A stretch of 34,056 bases of DNA from Acidobacteriota bacterium (GTDB lineage Bacteria > Acidobacteriota > Vicinamibacteria > Vicinamibacterales > UBA2999): NCBI GenBank assembly GCA_009694735.1, contig SHUG01000016.1, forward strand, positions 1-34,056. Reading direction: 5' to 3'. The position numbers and the translations under genes are program-made. Shown here in pieces: positions 15,836-23,399 of the stretch. The first letter of the stretch is position 1, and every line of letters starts with the position of its first letter. Under the pieces are notes generated by a model. That model searched no databases, had not been told where the DNA came from, and saw only the letters and a program-made list of their open reading frames with translations.

Positions 15836-16897
15836 TTAGGCGTGCGGAGCAACGGGGTTGCCTGAGCGGCCGACCATGCGGCTATCGCCCTTGAATAGTC
15901 TCACACGCACGGTGCCGGTCACGCCTTCCTGCGCGGAGGTCACGAACGCGTCCAGTCCCTGGCGCAGCGGACTGAACCATTCGCCGCGACCGAGCACCCC
16001 GGCATAGGCGGCGGCTACCGCATGCGAAAATCGGATCAGGCTCTCAGAGGCGCTGAGGCGCTCGAGATCGCGGCGTGCGCCATGAAGCACGGCGGCCGCG
16101 GGCGCCTCGTAGAGCACCCGCCAGCGCGATCCATCAAGGCGGGTCTTCACGCGATCGAACCGGCCGACTCCGTGCTCACCAGCAATCGTCGACAGGCTGT
16201 CGACCAGTTCCGCCGGCGTCATGGCGACGCCGTTGATCCCCGTGGGCGCGCCCCGTTCGAACGACAGCTCGACAACGGCGGGACTGGCAGGCGTCTGCGC
16301 GAGACTGCGCGACAACTTGAAAGCCGTATCCGGCGCCTCTTGCGAGGCATCGTCGGTCGAACGGCCGACGGTACGACCCCACAGGTTGTCATCAATCCGG
16401 TCGGCGCCCGCCGCCGGCACCGAGATGCCAAGGCGGTCGGCATATTCCGACACCTGGGCGGGTGTCATGCCGTCACCGGAGGCCATCGCCAGTGAACCAT
16501 CGAGCGCGCGGAGGGGTTGCTCGATGCGCGCGCGATCGCGGCCCTTTGAACCGTGCGCCACCAGCGTCGCGCCCTCGATGTGCGCAATCTCGGCGAGTTT
16601 TTTCGCAATTAGCGGACGCGACATGGCCGTGGCCATGGGATAGCCACCGTCCGCCAGCGCGCCGGCCCGCAGCGTCGGCCACACGAAGTCGCGGACAAAC
16701 TCTTCGCGCGCGTCAATGACGTGCGCGCGTACCGCACCGGCCGCCACCGCGCGGTCGCGAATCTCGGCGAGGTCGGCGGACTGCCCGAGGTCGAGCGTGA
16801 CCGCGACCACCTCGGTATCGTGACGATCCGCCAGCCATGGAATGGCGACGGAGGACTGCAGCCCACCCGAATAGGCGATCACGATCGGCTTCTTCAA
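15836..16897 (-). CDS. argG: Divergent argininosuccinate synthase
   Basis: A 353-residue ArgG-type enzyme, shorter than the usual 400. It would join citrulline and aspartate using ATP. The P-loop-like ATP motif is AYSGGLQSS (usually SGGLDTS). The conserved TGKGNDQVRFE segment that binds citrulline and aspartate reads SKGRDRARIE, about two residues shorter and lacking the Asn. The YSIDENLWGR segment reads DRIDDNLWGR. FSPLRQGLDAFV, KHGVGR-like EHGVGRFD and VTGTVRVRLFKGD remain clear. The C-terminal helical tail is missing beyond GRSGNPVAPHA. Start codon is TTG at 16897, overlapping the argR stop (TTGA). Position between argR and argH makes an arginine role likely, but the altered pocket is notable. 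Confidence 0.85.
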   Translation of the reverse strand: MKKPIVIAYSGGLQSSVAIPWLADRHDTEVVAVTLDLGQSADLAEIRDRAVAAGAVRAHVIDAREEFVRDFVWPTLRAGALADGGYPMATAMSRPLIAKKLAEIAHIEGATLVAHGSKGRDRARIEQPLRALDGSLAMASGDGMTPAQVSEYADRLGISVPAAGADRIDDNLWGRTVGRSTDDASQEAPDTAFKLSRSLAQTPASPAVVELSFERGAPTGINGVAMTPAELVDSLSTIAGEHGVGRFDRVKTRLDGSRWRVLYEAPAAAVLHGARRDLERLSASESLIRFSHAVAAAYAGVLGRGEWFSPLRQGLDAFVTSAQEGVTGTVRVRLFKGDSRMVGRSGNPVAPHA

Positions 16898-17343
16898 CGT
16901 GCGAGGTCCTTCAGCTTCTTCACCACGGCCAGCGCGTTCTTCGCATCGCGGGCAATGATCAAGATGGTGTCGTCACCGGCAAGGGTGCCGACGACCTCCG
17001 GCAAACGCGAGCGATCGATCGTCAGGCCGAGCAGCTGCGCCTGGCCGGCGCCGGTCCGCAGCACGATCAGCTGCTGCACCGGTTCAATGTTGATCAGGTA
17101 CGCCGTCAGCGCCTTGCCGAGCGTACCCAACGCCGTCGGCTGAGGGGTCTCTTCACTGGCCGAGGGCTGATACGCCCCATCGGCCGATCGCTTCAACAAC
17201 CCCAGCTCCTTGATGTCGCGCGACAGCGTGGCCTGGGTGACGACGAACCCGCGCGTGGCGAGCCGTTGCCGGAGCTGTTCCTGGCTGCGCACGGCTTCGT
17301 GCTCGACCACGTCCTGGATGGCGGAGAGGCGTTGGGCTTTCAT
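16894..17343 (-). CDS. argR: Arginine repressor
   Basis: A 149-residue ArgR. The N-terminal winged helix (MKAQRLSAIQDVVEHEAVRSQEQLRQRL, then TQATLSRDIKELGLLK at about 40-55) contains the recognition helix; the C-terminal half carries the arginine-binding trimer interface with GAGQAQLLGLTIDRSRLPEVVGTLAGDDTILII. Length is typical. With arginine it forms hexamers that bind ARG boxes. It overlaps argG by three bases and lies divergently to argC, the usual setting for self-regulation plus control of the biosynthetic operon. The ATG at 17343 is favoured because the conserved part starts there; an upstream frame to 17391 reads through the promoter region. Confidence 0.93.
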   Translation of the reverse strand: MKAQRLSAIQDVVEHEAVRSQEQLRQRLATRGFVVTQATLSRDIKELGLLKRSADGAYQPSASEETPQPTALGTLGKALTAYLINIEPVQQLIVLRTGAGQAQLLGLTIDRSRLPEVVGTLAGDDTILIIARDAKNALAVVKKLKDLAR

Positions 17344-17358
17344 ATTTATGCGTCTGAA

Positions 17359-17372
17359 TGAATCAGTATACA
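17359..17372 (-). promoter_or_regulatory. ARG-box-like site overlapping argR -10
   Basis: TGAATCAGTATACA fits the TGAAT-N4-ATTCA half-site pattern with one mismatch in the second half. On the minus strand it overlaps TATACT (17370-17365), a good -10 for argR, giving a short leader. This would allow ArgR to repress itself. Nearby ATGCAATTACAT (17390-17401) is a 10-of-12 palindrome and may be a weaker third site. Confidence 0.55.
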
Positions 17373-17402
17373 CAACGACTAGGGAATACATGCAATTACA
17401 TG

Positions 17403-17431
17403 TTGACAGAGATGAATAGGCTTTGTATAAT
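17403..17431 (+). promoter_or_regulatory. Consensus sigma-70 promoter of argC operon
   Basis: TTGACA (17403-17408) and TATAAT (17426-17431) stand exactly 17 bases apart. Transcription would begin near 17438, leaving a leader of about 50 bases before argC. Confidence 0.85.
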
Positions 17432-17439
17432 TATTCTTT
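17422..17439 (+). promoter_or_regulatory. ARG box covering the argC -10 box
   Basis: The core TGTATAATTATTCT (17424-17437) matches the ARG-box pattern TGAATWWWWATTCA at 12 of 14 positions and contains the whole -10 hexamer of the argC promoter. Bound ArgR would block RNA polymerase directly. Confidence 0.65.
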
Positions 17440-17490
17440 TGGCCGCATAATTTTACAGCGCGTCCAGGGACCGAGGCAGGGCGAGGGAAG

Positions 17491-18534
17491 ATGGATACGC
17501 AGGTGGTCAACGAAACGGAAGGGGACCAGCGGGGCCAACATGCCCCCATTCGCGTGGCGGTAGCTGGTGCCACCGGCTTCGCCGGCCAGGAACTGATCCG
17601 CCTGCTCGCCCGCCATCCAAACGTCACCATCACGGCGGCCACCGGCTCGCAGTCGACCAGCGCGCCACGCCGTCTGCCTGCGCTCGCGCGAATTTGGGAC
17701 GGCACGGTGGTGCCGCTCGATGTCGCAGCCGTTGCCGCTGACGCTGACGCCGTATTCCTGGGGCTTCCCGAGGCCGCGTCGGCCGAGATCGCGCCGGTGC
17801 TGCTCGCCGCGGGGGTCCGGGTGATCGATCTGTCAGGGGCGTTCCGTTTGCGTGACGACGCGGTGCGGTCGCGTTGGTATCCGGCTACCAAGTCGCTGCC
17901 TGGTGGCGTCGCCTACGGCCTCACCGAGTTCGAGTTCGAGGCGATTCGCACGGCCAAGCTGTTGTCGAATCCCGGCTGCTACCCCACCGCGTCGTTGCTC
18001 GGCCTGCTGCCGTTGCAGCGTGCCGGCCTGTTGCTGCCGGGCGCCGACATCGTCATCGACGCGAAGTCTGGCATTTCTGGCGCCGGCAAGGCGCCCTCGG
18101 ATCGGACGCACTTTTCCGAGAACCACGGCAGCGTCGCCGCCTACAACCCGTTCGGCCATCGTCACGCGCCCGAAATGGAGCAGGCGCTGGGACGCAGCGT
18201 GACGTTTGTGCCGCACCTGGTGCCGCTCGACCGCGGGATCCTGTCGAGCCTCTACACGCGCCTCGTCCCTGGCACGACGCCGGCGGCGGTGGCGGCGGCG
18301 TTCGATGCGGCATACGCAAGCGCGCCGTTCGTCCGGCTGACCGGTGACGCACTGCCGGAGATCAAGCACGTTGCCCACACCAACTTTTGCGACATCGGCT
18401 GGAAGGTTGATGAAGCGACTGGTCGCGTGTTCGTCGTCAGCGTGATCGACAACCTGGTGAAGGGCGCAGCGGGACAGGCCATCCAGAACTTCAACGTGAT
18501 GTTCGGCCTTGACCAGAAGGCAGGTTTGCTGTGA
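17491..18534 (+). CDS. argC: N-acetyl-gamma-glutamyl-phosphate reductase
   Basis: A 347-residue NADPH-dependent enzyme reducing N-acetylglutamyl phosphate to the semialdehyde. Visible parts: nucleotide-binding GATGFAGQELIRLLARHP near residue 28, the catalytic cysteine in SNPGCYPTASLLGLLPL near 165, and HRHAPEMEQ in the substrate side. The first ~20 residues (MDTQVVNETEGDQRGQHAPI) are a short non-conserved tail. AGGGAAG lies directly before the ATG at 17491. First gene of a tight plus-strand operon; its stop overlaps the GTG of argB (GTGA). Confidence 0.96.
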   Translation: MDTQVVNETEGDQRGQHAPIRVAVAGATGFAGQELIRLLARHPNVTITAATGSQSTSAPRRLPALARIWDGTVVPLDVAAVAADADAVFLGLPEAASAEIAPVLLAAGVRVIDLSGAFRLRDDAVRSRWYPATKSLPGGVAYGLTEFEFEAIRTAKLLSNPGCYPTASLLGLLPLQRAGLLLPGADIVIDAKSGISGAGKAPSDRTHFSENHGSVAAYNPFGHRHAPEMEQALGRSVTFVPHLVPLDRGILSSLYTRLVPGTTPAAVAAAFDAAYASAPFVRLTGDALPEIKHVAHTNFCDIGWKVDEATGRVFVVSVIDNLVKGAAGQAIQNFNVMFGLDQKAGLL

Positions 18535-19340
18535 AGCGGCCGGTCGTGTTGAAGCTCGGTGGCGAGCTGATCGAAGGCGCGGAGCGGCTGAAGGCCATCG
18601 GCAAGGTCATCAAGCAGGCCTCGAAGACCCGGCCGTTGATTGTGGTGCACGGCGGGGGCCGCGAGATCGATGCGTCGCTGGCGCAGGTCGGCATCCCCAA
18701 GCGCCAGGTCGACGGCCTGCGCGTGACCGACCCCGAGACGCTGGAGATTGTCGTCTCGGTGCTGGCGGGATCGATTAACACGCGGTTTGTCGCGGCGATT
18801 AACGCCGCGGGTGGGCGCGCGATTGGCCTGACCGGCGCCGACGCCGGCGTGGCACCGGTGAAAAAGGCCGCGCCGCATAAGGCGACCAGCGGCGACACCG
18901 TGGATCTCGGCATGGTCGGCACCCCGGTGACCAGGGCTTTGGCGCCTGAACTGCTCACGCTGCTGTGCAATGCCGGCTACGTGCCCGTAATTGCCTGTGT
19001 CAGCGCGTCGAAGGAAGGGCAACTGTTCAACGTCAATGCCGACACCCTGGCTGGCAGCCTGGCGTCGCGCGTCAAGGCCAAGCGCCTCGTGATTGCCGGG
19101 GCAACCGCCGGCGTGCTCGACAAACGCGGACAGACCATTCCGCGCCTGAACCAGACGCAGATCGCGAAGCTGGTCACCTCGGGCACCGCGAATGCGGGCA
19201 TGGTGGCCAAGCTGAGCGCCTGCCAGGCGGCCCTGGCCGGCGCGAGCAGCGTGGTGATTATTGACGGGCGTGACGCCCGGCGGATCGCGCAGGCCGTCGC
19301 GCTGGAGAAGACCAGCGCCACCTCGAGGATTGTGAAATAG
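18531..19340 (+). CDS. argB: N-acetylglutamate kinase
   Basis: A 269-residue amino-acid kinase phosphorylating N-acetylglutamate. The fold is marked by LKLGGELIEG near residue 8, the VVHGGGREIDASLAQ glycine loop near 40, and FNVNADTLAGSLASRVKAKRLVIAGATAGVLD (nucleotide and substrate side). The start is GTG at 18531, overlapping argC. The enzyme lacks the N-terminal extra helix linked to arginine feedback in some ArgB forms, so feedback may instead act through ArgR only or on the acetylglutamate synthase; this is inference. Confidence 0.95.
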   Translation: MKRPVVLKLGGELIEGAERLKAIGKVIKQASKTRPLIVVHGGGREIDASLAQVGIPKRQVDGLRVTDPETLEIVVSVLAGSINTRFVAAINAAGGRAIGLTGADAGVAPVKKAAPHKATSGDTVDLGMVGTPVTRALAPELLTLLCNAGYVPVIACVSASKEGQLFNVNADTLAGSLASRVKAKRLVIAGATAGVLDKRGQTIPRLNQTQIAKLVTSGTANAGMVAKLSACQAALAGASSVVIIDGRDARRIAQAVALEKTSATSRIVK

Positions 19341-19342
19341 CC

Positions 19343-20566
19343 GTGAACACGAACACCCAGACCGTGACCGCGCTCGAAGCGCGGCACGTGCTTCAAACCT
19401 ACAAGCGGCAACCCGTGGTGTTTGTCCGCGGTGAAGGCACCCGGCTGTTCGACGTCGACGGGCGCTCCTACCTCGACTTCATTTCGGGGATCGGCGTGGT
19501 CGTGCTCGGCCATGCACATGCGGGTCTGGCGGCGGTCATTGCCGAGCAGGCGAAGACGCTCGTCCACACGTCGAATCTCTATTACCACCCGCTGCAGGGC
19601 CAGCTGGCCGCCCGCTTGTCGGCGCTCTCGGGCCTGCAGCGCGCGTTCTTCTGCAACAGCGGCACGGAAGCGGTCGAGGCGTGCCTCAAGTTCGCGCGCC
19701 GCTTCTGGTACTCGCAGGGTGTGAAGAACCGCACCGGGTACGTGGCACTCGAACACGGGTTCTCGGGCCGGACGATGGGCGCCTTGTCGGTGACCGCCAA
19801 CGCGCACTACCGCGACCCGTTCGAACCGCTGATTCCCGGCGTCACGTTCGTGTCGCCCGACGACATCGCCGGCCTCGAGGCCGCCGTCACGGAGGCGACC
19901 GCCGCAATCATCGCGGAACCGATCCAGGGCGAAGGCGGCGTGCGTCCGTTGTCGCCGGAGTTTGCGGCCGCCATCACCCGCGTGACCAAGAACACCGGCA
20001 CGCTGCTGATCGCCGACGAGATCCAGTGCGGCCTCGGCCGCACCGGCCGGCCGTTTCACTACCAGGCATTCGGCTGGACGCCGGACCTGGTCACGGTCGG
20101 CAAGGCGATTGGCTCGGGCGTCCCGATTGGCGCCGCGCTGGTTGCCGAACGTGTGGCCGCCCAGATTTTCGCCGGCGACCACGGCACCACTTACGGCGGC
20201 AACCTGCTGTCGACGCGCGCGGCACTGTACGTGCTCGACGAGCTGGCAGCGCTCGCGCCCCACATTGCCGACGCGGGCGGGCTGTTCGAGCGCCGCCTGC
20301 TCGACCTGCAGAAGAAGCACCCGGTCGTCGCGGCCGTGCGCGGAGCTGGCCTCATGCGCGGGCTCGAGCTGACCGTGGATGCGCAGCCGGTGGTCGAGGC
20401 GGCGTTGAAGGCCGGCCTGCTCGTGAACCGGACGGCCGAACGGGTGGTCCGCATGTTGCCGCCGCTCACGGTGTCGAAGGCGGAGATTGAAGAAGCCATC
20501 ACGATTCTTGATGGGGTGTTGGCGTCAGTCAGGGTCGAGGGATCGACGGCCGAGGTGAAAGCGTGA
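19343..20566 (+). CDS. argD: Acetylornithine aminotransferase
   Basis: A 407-residue class III PLP aminotransferase converting N-acetylglutamate semialdehyde to N-acetylornithine. Motifs: FISGIGVVVLGHAH, NSGTEAVEACLKFARRF (PLP phosphate side) near 110, DEIQCGLGRTG near 228 with the PLP-ring Asp, and the Schiff-base lysine in TVGKAIGSGVPIGA near 255. It begins with GTG, two bases after argB, and its stop overlaps the next GTG. Some ArgD enzymes also serve lysine synthesis as DapC. Confidence 0.95.
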   Translation: MNTNTQTVTALEARHVLQTYKRQPVVFVRGEGTRLFDVDGRSYLDFISGIGVVVLGHAHAGLAAVIAEQAKTLVHTSNLYYHPLQGQLAARLSALSGLQRAFFCNSGTEAVEACLKFARRFWYSQGVKNRTGYVALEHGFSGRTMGALSVTANAHYRDPFEPLIPGVTFVSPDDIAGLEAAVTEATAAIIAEPIQGEGGVRPLSPEFAAAITRVTKNTGTLLIADEIQCGLGRTGRPFHYQAFGWTPDLVTVGKAIGSGVPIGAALVAERVAAQIFAGDHGTTYGGNLLSTRAALYVLDELAALAPHIADAGGLFERRLLDLQKKHPVVAAVRGAGLMRGLELTVDAQPVVEAALKAGLLVNRTAERVVRMLPPLTVSKAEIEEAITILDGVLASVRVEGSTAEVKA

Positions 20567-21162
20567 CGATGCGTGTTGTCGTTGATAACGGACCAGGGAA
20601 AGGGCGACGCGCTGCGGGCGCCAAGAGTCGGCGGGCGGCCAAGCCCGCAACGGCGCTTCGTGCCGCCGTGTCGGCCGATGCGCCGGCCCTGCACGCCCTG
20701 ATCGCCGCGCACCTTGAAGAGGGACGGCTGCTGCCCCGCACGCTCGCCGAGCTGGCGGACCACGCGCATCGATTCGTCGTCGCCGTCCAGGCCGAACGCA
20801 TCGTCGGCTGCGCTGAACTGGCGCCGCTGTCGGCGGCGGTCGCCGAAGTGCGCTCGCTGGTGGTGAGCGCCGAGGCGCGTCAGGCAGGACTCGGTCAGCG
20901 CATGGTCGACGAACTGGGCCGTCGCGGGTGCCGCGAGGGCTTTACCAGCCTGTGCGCATTTGCTCACGACCCGCGGTTCTTCGTGCGGCTTGGCTTCTCG
21001 ATCGTGCCGCACACCTGGGTGCCCGAGAAGATCGCGCACGACTGCCATTCGTGTCCGCTGTTCCGCAACTGCGGGCAGTACGCCATCGTCCTGGATCTTG
21101 AACGCGCCCACGCCATGACCGATGCCGGCACGGGCGCGGCGGTTGGGAATCGCCGTGGGTAA
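20563..21162 (+). CDS. argA: GNAT-type short N-acetylglutamate synthase
   Basis: A 199-residue protein whose core is a single GNAT acetyltransferase domain: LRAAVSADAPALHALIAAHLEEG, IVGCAELAPL, and an acetyl-CoA loop in VSAEARQAGLGQRMVDELGRRG. The ending VPEKIAHDCHSCPLFRNCGQYAIVLDL, with its Cys-rich loop, is characteristic of the short stand-alone acetylglutamate synthases of many bacteria rather than the long kinase-fused ArgA. The first 30 residues are Lys/Arg-rich and not conserved; internal ATG at 20569 is an alternative start. Lying between argD and argJ, it would supply the first acetyl group, while ArgJ recycles it. Confidence 0.85.
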   Translation: MTMRVVVDNGPGKGRRAAGAKSRRAAKPATALRAAVSADAPALHALIAAHLEEGRLLPRTLAELADHAHRFVVAVQAERIVGCAELAPLSAAVAEVRSLVVSAEARQAGLGQRMVDELGRRGCREGFTSLCAFAHDPRFFVRLGFSIVPHTWVPEKIAHDCHSCPLFRNCGQYAIVLDLERAHAMTDAGTGAAVGNRRG

Positions 21163-22366
21163 CATCAACGCCATCGACGGCGGCATCACCGCTCCAGCCG
21201 GCTTTCGCGCCAGCGGCCTGCACTGCGGCATCAAGGCCAGCGGCAAACCCGACCTCTCGCTCGTCGTCAGCGACGCCGCGGCGCAGGCCGCCGGTGTCTT
21301 CACGCTCAACCTCGCTAAAGCGGCGCCGCTGCTGGTGTGCGAGGACCACCTGGCCGCCACGGGCGGACGCGCGCGCGCCATCATCACCAACAGCGGCTGC
21401 GCCAACGCCTGCACCGGACCACAAGGCATGACCGATGCGCGTGAGATGGCAGCACTAACCGCGGCCGCGGTCGGCTGCGATGTGCAGCAGGTGCTGGTTC
21501 TCTCAACCGGCGTGATCGGCGTCAACCTGAAGATGGACAAGCTCCGATCAGGCATTCCGCAGGCGGTCGCGGAACTGAGCGAGCAGGGCGGCGCTGCCGC
21601 GGCTCGCGGCATCATGACGACCGACCCGTTTCCGAAGGAGTACGCCGTCGAAGTGCGCACCGACATCGGATCGTTCCGGGTCGGCGGCATGGCCAAGGGC
21701 TCGGGGATGATCGAGCCGCGGATGGCGACGATGCTGGGTTACCTGACGACGGATGCGACGGTCGACCCCGTGATGCTGTCGCGCGTGCTGTCAGACGCGT
21801 GCCGGTTCACGTTCAATGCGATTACCGTCGACGGCGAGCCCTCGACCAACGACTGTGTGCTGGCGCTGGCCAATGGCGCCAGCGGCGTGGAGGTCACCGA
21901 GAACCTCTACCCGGAGCTGTTCGAGGCGTTTCGCACGGTGGCCCACGAGCTCGCGCTCGGCGTCGTTAGGGGCGGCGAAGGCGCCACCAAGCTGATTGCA
22001 ATTACCACCACTGGGGCGGCGACCGACGCCGATGCCTGGATGGCGGCTCGCGCGATTGCCAACTCACCGCTCGTCAAGACAGCCGTCCACGGCGGCGATC
22101 CCAACTGGGGCCGCCTGGTGGCCGCGGCCGGTCGTTCGGGTGCCGCGTTTGTGCTCGACGGCGCGCGGGTCCAGATTGGGTCGCTGGTGCTATTTGAGAA
22201 CGGCCGCCCGTTCGACGAACTGGCGCCCCAGGCAGCCGACTACCTCACCGGCAAGGACATCGCGATCGAGGTCAATCTCGGCACGGGCGGGACCCACCGC
22301 GCGACCGTGTGGACCTGCGATCTGTCGGCCGAATACGTCAAGATCAACGCTGAGTACAGAACCTAA
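21155..22366 (+). CDS. argJ: Bifunctional ornithine acetyltransferase / N-acetylglutamate synthase
   Basis: A 403-residue enzyme moving acetyl from acetylornithine to glutamate. ArgJ cuts itself at an Ala-Thr bond; here the site lies in KGSGMIEPRMATML (usual IAPNMATML), with the Thr near residue 188 as nucleophile. AIITNSGCANACTG, LVLSTGVIGV, CRFTFNAITVDGEPSTNDCVLALAN and GDPNWGRLVAAAGRSG are clear family segments. Start GTG at 21155 is chosen, with GGGA about seven bases before it, and gives an N-terminus NINAIDGGITAPAGF that is typical; an ATG at 21122 would overlap the preceding gene by 41 bases. Confidence 0.94.
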   Translation: MGNINAIDGGITAPAGFRASGLHCGIKASGKPDLSLVVSDAAAQAAGVFTLNLAKAAPLLVCEDHLAATGGRARAIITNSGCANACTGPQGMTDAREMAALTAAAVGCDVQQVLVLSTGVIGVNLKMDKLRSGIPQAVAELSEQGGAAAARGIMTTDPFPKEYAVEVRTDIGSFRVGGMAKGSGMIEPRMATMLGYLTTDATVDPVMLSRVLSDACRFTFNAITVDGEPSTNDCVLALANGASGVEVTENLYPELFEAFRTVAHELALGVVRGGEGATKLIAITTTGAATDADAWMAARAIANSPLVKTAVHGGDPNWGRLVAAAGRSGAAFVLDGARVQIGSLVLFENGRPFDELAPQAADYLTGKDIAIEVNLGTGGTHRATVWTCDLSAEYVKINAEYRT

Positions 22367-22374
22367 CCTTAGAG

Positions 22375-22427
22375 GGTTCACGCCCGGGGTTCAATCACCA
22401 CCGTTCAATCACGAAGGTTCAACGCAC
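22375..22427 (+). repeat. Degenerate ~14-base direct repeats before argF
   Basis: Four GTTCA words start at 22376, 22389, 22403 and 22417, spaced 13-14 bases, within units such as GGTTCAATCACCAC and CGTTCAATCACGAA. They fill the 61-base gap between argJ and argF. They could be a slippage remnant or a protein or RNA binding array. Confidence 0.55.
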
Positions 22428-23351
22428 GTGCAGAATTTTCTCTCTATTCTCGATCTCGATCCGGACCGCCTCGCCAAGGTGCTCGCGCTCGCCGCGAAGC
22501 TGAAGCGCGAACGCGTCAAGGGGATGAAGGCGCCAACCGCAGCCGCCCTCAATGGCAAGCATGTCGGTTTGCTGTTCGAGAAGCCGTCGCTGCGCACGCG
22601 CGTTACTTTCACGATCGGCGTCCGCGAACTCGGCGGTGACATCGTTGAGATTCCCGCCGACGTGATGCATGCCGACCGCGAGCCGATCCAGGACGTGGCT
22701 CGCAACCTGGAACGCTGGGTCGATGCCGTGGTCATCCGCACCTTCGCGCAGGAACGCCTGTCGCAGATCGCGGAGATGACCCCCAAGCTGCATGTCATCA
22801 ATGCGCTCAGCAACGAGGAACATCCGTGCCAAGCGCTGGCCGACATGCAGACCCTGACGGAAAAATGGAGTTCGTTCGAGGGCCGGCGGATCGCCTTTGT
22901 CGGCGACGGTAACAACGTCTGCGCATCGCTGGTTCACGTGGCGATGATGCTCGGCATGGCCGTGCGTGTGGCGACCCCGAAAGGCTACGAACTGCCGGAC
23001 GAGGTCGTCGACCAGGCCGCTGCCGTGTCGCAAGAGGGGGCCGGACTCACCGAGTTCACTGACCCCAAGGCGGCGGTGCGTGATGTCGACGCGGTCTACA
23101 CCGATGTCTGGACGTCGATGGGACAGGAAGTCGAGTACGCCGATCGCAAGAAGCTGTTCCAGCGCTACCAGGTGAACGAGAACCTGATGGCGCTGGCCAA
23201 GCCGGACGCGCTGTTCATGCATTGCCTCCCCGCCCACCGCGGCGAAGAGGTGACCGACGAGGTGATCGAGTCGCCAATCTCGGTGGTGTTCGATCAGGCC
23301 GAGAACCGTCTGCACGCGCAGAAAGCGCTGCTCGTGCAGATGCTCACGTAG
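22428..23351 (+). CDS. argF: Ornithine carbamoyltransferase
   Basis: A 307-residue transcarbamylase forming citrulline from ornithine and carbamoyl phosphate. The carbamoyl-phosphate motif is EKPSLRTRVTF (SxRTR) near residue 50, followed by HPCQALADMQT near 130, FVGDGNNVC near 155, DVWTSMGQE (the ornithine-specific SMG loop) near 225 and HCLPAHRGEE near 263. The SMG loop argues for ornithine rather than an acetylated or succinylated substrate. Start is GTG at 22428; GAAGG lies 10 bases upstream. Last gene of the operon, 61 bases after argJ; converges on the S9 peptidase. Confidence 0.95.
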   Translation: MQNFLSILDLDPDRLAKVLALAAKLKRERVKGMKAPTAAALNGKHVGLLFEKPSLRTRVTFTIGVRELGGDIVEIPADVMHADREPIQDVARNLERWVDAVVIRTFAQERLSQIAEMTPKLHVINALSNEEHPCQALADMQTLTEKWSSFEGRRIAFVGDGNNVCASLVHVAMMLGMAVRVATPKGYELPDEVVDQAAAVSQEGAGLTEFTDPKAAVRDVDAVYTDVWTSMGQEVEYADRKKLFQRYQVNENLMALAKPDALFMHCLPAHRGEEVTDEVIESPISVVFDQAENRLHAQKALLVQMLT

Positions 23352-23370
23352 CGCTCGAGCCACACGAGCG
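23352..23370. terminator. Hairpin between convergent argF and S9 peptidase genes
   Basis: CGCTCG (23352-23357) pairs with CGAGCG (23365-23370) around a seven-base loop directly after the argF stop. There is no T-run on either strand, so a terminator role is tentative. Confidence 0.4.
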
Positions 23371-23399
23371 GCGTAGCCGCGAGCCCCACGCGGTCGAAC

